Part shown: positions 8,603 through 15,000 of the stretch, piece after piece
Numbering within the stretch: the stretch's first letter is position 1
Layout of the letters: the number at the start of each line of letters is the position of its first letter
Assembly: GCA_963170055.1 (NCBI GenBank)
Contig: CAUJGJ010000002.1
Span: 637,501-652,500, forward strand
Length of the DNA stretch: 15,000 bases
From: Halisarca cf. caerulea
Taxonomy: Eukaryota; Porifera; Demospongiae; Chondrillida; Halisarcidae
Reading direction: 5' to 3'
Program-made: the position numbers and the translations under genes
The notes under the pieces: model-generated
Told to the model about the DNA's origin: nothing
Seen by the model: the letters and a program-made list of their open reading frames with translations, nothing else
Database searches by the model: none

Positions 8603-10835
8603 GTACACACACACACACACACTCATAGAGAACCAGAACCACTTAACTCACTTCTGACCAGTTTTCATACCAATTGGCTTGTCACAGGAGATACACCTCA
8701 CTTTCATGGGTCTACAGGGGATAGGTGACTACCTTACTCAGACATACAGATACATATGTGCAGTACGTATGTACTACAGTACATACGTACGTAATGTGTG
8801 TACAGTATATGCAATGTAAGTACAAAACCAGACACACTGTGCGTTTGTTTGGATGTATGTATGCATACCTAAGTCTTCCATGTATATATTATATACATAT
8901 GTACATATATACTGTACGTACGTATACATGTATATACAATGTACCCACATACGCACATGGTAGAATATACGTACTCAAGTACATATGTACATGTGTGCAT
9001 ACTGACTTCTTGAATCCAGCAGCATCATCTCCTTCTGGTTCAATATTCTGGTGAATAATAGGCTGTTTGGCATCCTTCAGTTTCTTATCTATGAGGATGG
9101 AAATGGTACATCTGACATGGCTGAACTGAAATAAGACCTAGTGTGTATGTGTACATATGTACATACTATACGCATATATACAGTACATATGTACATACGT
9201 ATGTATGTACATAAATACATAGTACATGCAGAAAATATGTACACACATACATACGTATACACGTTCAAACGGCATTGTAGCTCTGCAGTGACCAAATCAG
9301 GATTCTCCACAAACCTATGTAGTCCCTGAGCATCTCCATCTCATCTCGATCCAGTTTGGAGTCAACGTCGGCAGTGATCCTATCCACAGTACCTCGCAGC
9401 GCCTCATCCTGGGCCTCAAGAACAGACTTTGCTTCTCGTATCTCCCTGTCCAGCTTCTCAAATGTAGACTCCACCCACTGCCTGCTGGCCTTGGCCTCCA
9501 GAGCTTTCCTGTCTGCTTTCTAAACACAAGCAGACAACAAGTGCACAGTCGTAAGTGCTGTATGCACAGTACACAAGTACGTATATGTATGTACTGCACA
9601 TATTTTACGTATGTATGTACATAAATATCCCTACAGTACATGTATGTACGACTACATATACGTATGTACATATGTATTGTGCCTACTGCACATATATCAC
9701 ATGTGAAATACTGGCAAGGCAATGTACCATCAGTGTAACACACCTCCTCGACCTCAACTTGGACAGTTTCCTTGTCTGCTTTCATCTCCTCCAGATCGTG
9801 TACGTTTCCATACAATTTCTAAAGAAATGCAGTACATACCGTCATCCCACAGTCCCACAGCCATGAAGTGCACACCCATGTACATGTCTACTGTAAGGTA
9901 CTGTATAGCACACTATTTATAAAACAGCATCATCACAACTAAGAATGCCAACAGTGCAAGAGCGTAAAGATGTGTGGTAAACCTGAAAACCATGACATAT
10001 ACGTACAAGCTACAGCACATGAGCAGGTGGGGAAATAAGAGTGTACAAACAGGATAATGTGCGTATATACATACAAGTGTACATGTGTACAGTGGACATG
10101 TATGTACCTTCAAGTGCTCTTGGTTGACAGAAAGCTCATTGGAGAGGTGAGCTGCAGTGTCCAACAACCTGTCTTGGTGCTGCTTCATGTCACCCACCAA
10201 TCCTTGCAGCTCCATGAAGGAGTCCAGTTCCTACAAGGTCAAACATAGAACACAGTCAGCTGTGGTGTAACATATGTACATGAGTTTTCAGCTCATGCAA
10301 ACACACCACTTGTGGTGTTGCCTCTGTTCTCGGCATATCTGACACAGCTGCAACTGCACTGGCAAGAGCATTGACAGCACGATCCACTTCTGAGAGTCTC
10401 TCTCTCATCTGAGCCACCTGTCCTCCAAGCTCTTCCACTCTGCCAGAGCCAGCCACTTGGTTCAACATCCCAGACACCTCTGCAGACAGGCTGTCGATGG
10501 CCTGCTGCATGGTGCTGATCTTCTCAAGTGTCTCCGGCGACACACCTTGTTTGCCACTCATTTCACCTACACACGAGACATAATTTACCAAAACTCATGC
10601 ACACAACTCAGACCACTAGAACACAGTGGTGTAATGTGTTTGTAGTGTTACATACTTTCAATGAACGCCAATTTGCTCTGCATTTCAAGTATCATTGGCA
10701 TCAAGCTCTCCAATCCATCATCACCCTTAGGGAGCATATCAGCATCCAATTTCTTTGCCAGTTCTGCCTAAAAATGCATGGAGATGTGTGGTTATTGAGG
10801 TTCAGTGCAACTAGTGAAGCAATACACACACATAT

Positions 10836-10904
<69 letters not shown>

Positions 10905-10962
10905 CACACACATACACACACATATGCACACACATACACACACATATGCACACGCACACACG

Positions 10963-11030
<68 letters not shown>

Positions 11031-11466
11031 GTGACATACCTCAAAGGCATTCATTTTCTGTACAAAAGCATCAAGTTCTTCTGATAGTGACCCAATTTTG
11101 TTCAAAGCCTCAAGCGCCTCAGGAGAAGGATGTTTGAGTGGTATCGGTGTTTTAGGACGCTGATGAGCTTTCAAAGCTTCTTCGAGATCTTTCCAAGTTA
11201 CCAATTCTTTGGTTTGTTGGTTTTGTTCGTTGACATCTTCCTTTAGTGCATCTGTTTCAGCCTGCAGACTGTCCATCCTGGCTCTCAGATCAGAGAGGGA
11301 GCTAAGAAGCCCTTCACCTGGCTGTATGTTTTCCAGCAGTTGAATCATTTCTTCCAGTTTCTTAATAGAACCATTGTTCTGTATAACCTGATATAACAGA
11401 GCAAAGTTTGCCACTTTGCACACTCAGTTGCATCCACTTGTGTATGTACGTACACATGTGCACATT

Positions 11467-11521
<55 letters not shown>

Positions 11522-12501
11522 TGAAATGAGAAAACATGTACATACTTCTTGTCTCAGTGAATCAAGGGATTCTTTCAGGGCGTCCAGTTTTGGTAGGTCA
11601 TCCTTCCATGCGTTGAATTCCCCAAGCAGCTCGTCAACCAGCGATGCAGTCTAACAGCAAGCAATATTCGTACAAGCAAATATTATGTGAATGCATGCAA
11701 TATGTATCTATACATACATACATATATACGTACATATTCCCACATACACTTGTATGTATGTATTTCGCTATACTTATATGGAAATGTTGGGTGCAGTTTG
11801 CTATTGATCCATAAGAAATACATCCGTGTGCATCTGTAGTGGAACCTTTCATGCCCATCCATGCAAGACTGTTGATGCATGTTCATATGCACAGAACAAA
11901 CCTTCTGCAGCCCCTGCTCGGTTGCATCCAACCGCTTGTTGATCTGGATGAAGTTCCACATGTCGTTTACAGGCGTAGCAGAGCTGTTCGAAGCTCGCTT
12001 GTCGAGCAGCTCCGAGAGGCTCTCTACTGCGTCCATTCGAGTCTCGAGGGTCGACAGTTTCCTCTCTAGAGCTCCGAGGTCGTTGGCAGCTGTGATTATG
12101 GACGTCCTCGGTCGCAACACGCGACTGGAGCGTTTTGCTAGAGACACTGCTGGAGTGCTGTGCGTGAGAAGTGATTCGGTCGACTCCGTGTCGTCTCCTA
12201 CGGCTTCCTTGACGTCCTGCGGTACAGCTTGCACAGAACTGGGCTCAACTTTAGCGGGCACTCCTGGCTCATGTACTTCTTCGTCCAGTTTGTCTAACAA
12301 TTTTTCCGGGGATCCAAAAGCCTTCGATTTGAGCTCACCCATAGCGACTGCCTTGAGATCTCCTCCGTTCATCTCCTCGATGTGACCCAGTCTTCGCACG
12401 ATTTCGTGCATTAGACTGTGCATGTAGTTGAAGTTGACCACGCCGCATGGCTCTTTTCCGAGGGAAAGATCAATGAGCCTCAAGAGATCTACATTGGCCA
12501 T
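7142..12501 (-). CDS. DUF4795 family protein, QRICH2/C16orf96-like (complete)
   Basis: Fourteen exons: 12501-11902, 11650-11546, 11387-11040, 10767-10656, 10566-10307, 10230-10108, 9818-9744, 9519-9315, 9088-9007, 8711-8652, 8112-8011, 7825-7718, 7608-7515 and 7261-7142. They sum to 2,394 nt, 797 aa plus TGA. The N-terminus (CGVVNFNYMHSLMHEIVRRL) resembles the family's start. The middle is predicted coiled coil. The C-terminal third carries the DUF4795 landmarks in order: LEEMKADK, a helical segment ending DSKLDRDE, the CISCDKP pair of cysteines (about 643/646), FRPYTTYELELIRQH (674-688), GGNHTLTHPHRR (707-718) and DGRIYKGRLARRLPG (740-754). The tail is Ser/Pro/Arg-rich. Human QRICH2 has a long Gln-rich N-terminal region that is absent here, so an ortholog of C16orf96 or of a common ancestor is equally possible. 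Known: QRICH2 loss disrupts sperm flagella. The exon 5 donor could be 3 nt earlier. The C-terminal exon was chosen because its acceptor keeps phase 0 and its tail resembles the human tail. Confidence 0.86.
7344..7470. repeat. (CA)n array in QRICH2-like intron 13
   Basis: An imperfect CA array with CCCCACAC and AAAC interruptions. It begins about 44 nt downstream of the exon 13 donor at 7514 and reads (GU)n in the minus-strand transcript. A TAC/GTA palindromic stretch (7470-7514) lies between the donor and the array. Confidence 0.9.
8334..8623. repeat. 290-bp CA/GT array with CG-alternating core
   Basis: The longest simple repeat in the window, filling half of QRICH2-like intron 10 (8113-8651). 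It starts 28 nt downstream of the donor at 8651. Blocks of pure CA are broken by CATA units and, at about 8406-8472, by an atgcgcgcatgcacgcacgc-type alternating purine-pyrimidine stretch, a candidate for Z-DNA. Open frames on both strands through it are repeat artefacts (TH/HT or CV/VC poly-dipeptides). Confidence 0.95.
8727..9000. repeat. Degenerate TAC/GTA palindromic tract in QRICH2-like intron 9
   Basis: Most of the 295-bp intron 8712-9006 is made of tacgta, gtac, catatg and atgtac elements without a fixed period. The sequence is nearly self-complementary in many registers. Similar tracts occur at about 9138-9260 and 9575-9690 in neighbouring introns. Confidence 0.6.
9138..9260. repeat. 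Degenerate TAC/GTA palindromic tract in QRICH2-like intron 8
   Basis: A mix of gtacatatgtac, tacgtatgtatgtac and related self-complementary words within intron 9089-9314. It has the same character as the tracts in introns 7 and 9 and no coding signal. Confidence 0.6.
9575..9690. repeat. Degenerate TAC/GTA palindromic tract in QRICH2-like intron 7
   Basis: A run of gtacgtatatgtatgtac-type words within intron 9520-9743. No fixed period can be assigned. It is the same repeat class as the neighbouring introns. Confidence 0.6.
10822..11029. repeat. 208-bp (CA)n array in QRICH2-like intron 3
   Basis: Two long CA blocks separated by a segment of cacatatgcaca and cacgcacgcac words. The array starts ten nucleotides downstream of the exon 3 donor (GTATGTCACACTG, minus strand) at 11039 and fills most of the 272-bp intron. 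It reads (GU)n in the transcript. Confidence 0.95.
11467..11519. repeat. (CA)n microsatellite in QRICH2-like intron 2
   Basis: A pure CA array of about 26 units, 26 nt downstream of the exon 2 donor at 11545. It reads (GU)n in the minus-strand transcript. Confidence 0.95.
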
Positions 12502-12698
12502 TGCTGTTCCAAAGAAAATCGGATGGTCCCTCCCTTGTTGCTATGGCGCCCGTGCAAATAGGAAAAAATATTCCTGTGCACGCCTAACTACATGAGGATG
12601 AACCTATAATTAACGAATCGGATAAAATGGCCACTAGAGTTTGAAGGGCTTTGCTATTCAATTGAACTTCCTCTTTCCACCGTATTCTTTCTTTTTGA
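12502..12698. promoter_or_regulatory. Bidirectional promoter between the QRICH2-like gene and CIAO2A
   Basis: A 197-bp gap separates the two divergent start codons and must serve both genes. It contains a near-consensus RFX X-box at 12537-12550 and a YY1-like AAAATGGCC at 12624-12632; the latter core is shared with the other bidirectional promoter. No TATA box is placed convincingly. A pyrimidine-rich stretch runs into the CIAO2A ATG. Confidence 0.6.
12537..12550. promoter_or_regulatory. Near-consensus RFX X-box
   Basis: The sequence GTTGCTATGGCGCC fits the X-box pattern (RYYNYY, 1-3 bases, RRNRAC) at all positions except one in the second half (C for A). It lies 36 bp upstream of the QRICH2-like ATG. 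RFX factors are established activators of ciliary and flagellar genes, which suits a QRICH2 relative. This is a pattern match only. Confidence 0.4.
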
Positions 12699-13857
12699 AT
12701 GGCTGTATGTTTAAACAAAGAAACACATGAAAATGGAGGTCCGATAGTAGTCAAAGGTGGTACTTCGACAGAAGACTGCAGTTATCTATCAGATGAAATA
12801 TTCGGTGAGACTTGTACTTGTACAACACAACTCAGTAAATGTAGATGTAGTGTAGCTGGCTAGGTAGAGTATTCCACGCACTCAATGTCATCCAGTATCC
12901 TAATTCAACACAGAACTCATTCGAGATATCAAAGACCCGGAGAGAGAAGAGACTCTCGAAGCATTGAATGTTGTACAAGATAATCTCATTTCAGTACTAC
13001 GTGATTCCAAGCACGACACGTACCACATCAGAATAGAATTTGTGCCAACTGTTCATCACTGCTCCTTAGCGAATACTATAGGTAAGGAATATTGACATGT
13101 CTCCTCTGTATAAAATCCAGCTTCTCGCTGGTACATACGTAGCTGCAGTTTTGCAGTCTGGATCTGGGGGGTACACAACCACCTCACCTGATTGCCCATC
13201 GGGTAGTTCTGTGAGATGCAATTGACTTGATTTCTGTCATCTTCCTCCATGTAGGGCTATGCATAAGAGTGAAACTGGAACGGAGCCTGTCCTACAAGTT
13301 CAAACTCGACATCTTTGTAACCAAGGGGATGCATTCAACAGAGGAAGATGGTATGTTTGTCGCTGCTAATGTTGTAGTCATGTGATCTGTAGAATACGAT
13401 CCCAGCCATTTACTATGTGTGTATTACGTAGTTGCAGGATACATGGGTGCATTGCTGGAGGCAAGTACAATATAAACCGGTTAACACAAAGACGCTTAAC
13501 AAGAAATAATGCTTAGCACAAACAATAATTATTTCTGTGAACAAACTGTACATACATACAACATACTATCTTCATGCTTTTAACAAGAAATAAAAATTCA
13601 CGTTAACCAGTTTCCACTGCATAAGTACGTATTCTATATGTGTAGAATGTAAGATTGATAAATTAATTAATCGATTTATATGTATCTATTATGTAAATGA
13701 GTTGTCTATGATGTGTGTTATGAAATTTACTTCAATCTCTTCTTTGTAATCTTCAGTAAATAAACAGATCAACGACAAGGAGAGAACAGCTGCAGCCATG
13801 GAAAACCCTTCACTTCGACAACTGGTAGAAGACTGTCTAAAGGAGCCAAATTATTGA
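12699..13857 (+). CDS. CIAO2A: CIAO2A (FAM96A), cytosolic Fe-S assembly factor (complete)
   Basis: Four exons: 12699-12804, 12914-13081, 13255-13350 and 13757-13857. They sum to 471 nt, 156 aa plus TGA (human CIAO2A is 160 aa). Domain: MIP18/DUF59 over nearly the whole protein. Key stretches are [41 protein letters not shown] (with the conserved cysteine), [16 protein letters not shown] and [16 protein letters not shown]. The choices [22 protein letters not shown] and a short acidic ending favour CIAO2A over CIAO2B. Known role: with CIAO1 it forms the late-acting cytosolic iron-sulfur targeting complex; human CIAO2A serves IRP1 in particular. It may act in the cytosol as a domain-swapped dimer, as reported for the human protein. 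The N-terminal 30 residues are not conserved. It is divergent with the QRICH2-like gene and convergent with the carboxypeptidase gene. Confidence 0.95.
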
Positions 13858-14291
13858 ACCCCCATCCAATTTATTTCTGTTAATTATTATGTTCAATGCA
13901 CATGGTACCATATTTGTAATTTATCATCATTCAGTTATGTTAATTTTTATCAACATTAATTAAATCCCCAATTTACAATCAGATCGATGCATCTTCTGAT
14001 TATTGTCTAATTGTATTCATATATACACCCATGCATGATGAATGAATTATCTGGTTATGATTCTAATAATTTCTGAATATTATTTCATTGACAGCATAAT
14101 GTTTTGTATTCATTTGTTGCAAAAAAATCACTGCATATAAGTGTGTGCGTAAATGTCAGCAGCATCATAAATAAACCCTATTCTGTCCATAACAATAATA
14201 TTACATTATTTGTTTGTATGTGACATTTAGAGTTAGCAGCAAATTAAACTTGTTTCATGTTGGAGACTACAAGGGGGCTCTCTGCTTGAGA
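13858..14291. other. Convergent 3' region between CIAO2A and the carboxypeptidase gene
   Basis: A 434-bp AT-rich gap between two stop codons. The plus strand has ATTAAA at 13959-13964 and AATAAA at 14170-14175 as candidate signals for CIAO2A. The only canonical minus-strand hexamer I find is AATAAA at 13875-13870, right beside the CIAO2A stop, so the two mRNAs may overlap tail to tail. No conserved protein and no long repeat is seen. Confidence 0.5.
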
Positions 14292-14855
14292 CTAGAAGGG
14301 GCTCTGCTTGATGTAGCGCTCAAACATGTAGTAAGCCTGCTTTGGTCTGAACTGGGGTACCTGTAGTGGTGGAGGCATACGCTGTGTTGGGCTCCCTGCG
14401 TCACACCTCAACAGCAAGTAACAAGAGTGAAGCTCACCATGTGCCCTGACCCCTTCACAGTGATGAAGGCAAAGCTGTTGAGGTTGTAGGTGGTAACATA
14501 GCCTGCAACCTGGATAGCATGGTGAGGACAGATGTCCGTACAAATGGATGAATATGATGAAAACATGAAAGGTAGATCTGTTTTCTTACCTGACTGTCGA
14601 CATACCAAGCTCTCCATTTATCCAGTACAGGGATTCCCAGACCAGAGGTCCATTGCTGGGCAAAACAGCACAACAATGTAAGAGTTAATGGTAAGAAAAT
14701 GAAAAACAAACTGCAACTGAAAAGTGCATACTCAGATGAAAATGTTATGATAAAACAACACCTCAAACAGTAATAGCAACATACACACCTCATTGTCGAT
14801 ATACGGCACACACGCATCAACATCTCCATTGTAAATAACAACTCGGTAATTCTTT
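14292..14855 (-). CDS. Serine carboxypeptidase S10 (cathepsin A-like), C-terminal exons
   Basis: Partial gene; the 5' part lies beyond the right edge. Exons in order: 14855-14789, 14655-14590, 14509-14438 and 14360-14292 (TAG at 14294-14292). These encode the last 91 complete codons of the protein. The sequence runs KNYRVVIYNGDVDACVPYID, then QWTSGLGIPVLDKWRAWYVD, then VAGYVTTYNLNSFAFITVKG, SGHM and VPQFRPKQAYYMFERYIKQS. The Asp of YNGDVDACVPY and the His of GSGHMVP are the family's catalytic acid and base; the nucleophilic Ser is upstream and not seen. The ending resembles human cathepsin A (GAGHMVP...MFSRFLNKQPY). Known role: lysosomal or secreted removal of C-terminal residues; vertebrate CTSA also protects beta-galactosidase and neuraminidase. 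Subfamily (CTSA, CPVL or a plant-like type) cannot be fixed from the tail alone. The final acceptor at 14361 was chosen because it gives GHM-VP in phase. Confidence 0.86.
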
Positions 14856-14928
14856 CTGCAAGAATAGAAGGAGATAACAAGCCAGCAAATTATTGAAGTC
14901 CTCAATGTTTTGCACACTACACATGAAT

Positions 14929-14929
<1 letters not shown>

Positions 14930-15000
<71 letters not shown>
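14930..15000. repeat. (CA)n array at the right edge, in carboxypeptidase intron
   Basis: A pure CA array reaching the window end; its true length is unknown. It lies upstream (in transcript terms) of the acceptor at 14856 and so is inside an intron of the minus-strand carboxypeptidase gene, reading (GU)n in the transcript. The distance to its donor cannot be seen. Confidence 0.95.

Noticed and set aside
8302..8728. Several long overlapping open frames on both strands through the CA array (poly TH/HT and CV/VC)
   Set aside because: A dinucleotide repeat without in-frame stops gives open frames on every strand; they overlap the exon 10 boundary of the QRICH2-like gene and have no composition of a real protein.
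13438..13460. 23-nt segment in CIAO2A intron 3 flanked by TTGCAG and GCAAGT, like a micro-exon with a GC donor
   Set aside because: Including 23 nt would shift the frame inside the highly conserved [14 protein letters not shown] stretch; skipping it gives the family sequence exactly.
1..15000. CRISPR array, bacterial operon, tRNA or rRNA genes, retroviral or transposase coding sequence
   Set aside because: The tandem repeats here lack unique spacers, no such RNA folds or conserved segments were seen, and no reverse transcriptase, integrase or transposase motifs appear in any frame I read.

Overview
This is eukaryotic nuclear DNA from an animal. Five protein genes split by spliceosomal introns can be read by joining open segments at GT/AG boundaries and matching the products to known metazoan families. 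The introns are mostly 60-600 bp and the genes lie close together. There is no bacterial, viral or operon-like signature and no RNA gene that I can see. The gene set (TRIP11/GMAP-210, vasohibin, a DUF4795/QRICH2-type protein, CIAO2A, an S10 carboxypeptidase) with such compact spacing suggests an invertebrate, possibly a sponge or another early-branching animal. That placement is a guess.

Layout from left to right. Positions 1-4464, minus strand: the 5' part of a TRIP11/GMAP-210 golgin gene, six exons giving 940 residues and running off the left edge inside a giant coiled-coil exon. Positions 4465-4761: a bidirectional promoter with a perfect CRE palindrome. Positions 4762-6610, plus strand: a complete seven-exon vasohibin (tubulin tyrosine carboxypeptidase), 279 aa, with the Cys-His-Ser triad at the same spacing as human VASH1. 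Positions 6611-7141: the convergent 3' ends. Positions 7142-12501, minus strand: a complete 14-exon gene of the DUF4795 family (QRICH2/C16orf96), 797 aa. Positions 12502-12698: a second bidirectional promoter with a near-consensus RFX X-box. Positions 12699-13857, plus strand: a complete four-exon CIAO2A/FAM96A, 156 aa. Positions 13858-14291: convergent 3' ends. Positions 14292-15000, minus strand: the last four exons of a cathepsin A-like S10 serine carboxypeptidase, continuing past the right edge.

The introns are full of simple repeats: long CA/GT arrays, degenerate TAC/GTA palindromic tracts, two minisatellites (16 bp and 20 bp units), an 11-bp tandem repeat, one 87-bp element with near-perfect 27-bp terminal inverted repeats, and several hairpins. 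The most striking pattern is that all eight long dinucleotide arrays read (GU)n in the sense transcript, whichever strand the gene is on. The seven that can be placed start within about 60 nt downstream of a 5' splice site.

Three adjacent genes (TRIP11, vasohibin, QRICH2-like) belong to families tied to Golgi-cilium traffic, microtubule modification and sperm flagella. CIAO2A is a housekeeping iron-sulfur assembly factor and the carboxypeptidase is probably lysosomal. I found no evidence of a wholly new biological system. The points most worth following are in the intron and promoter architecture.
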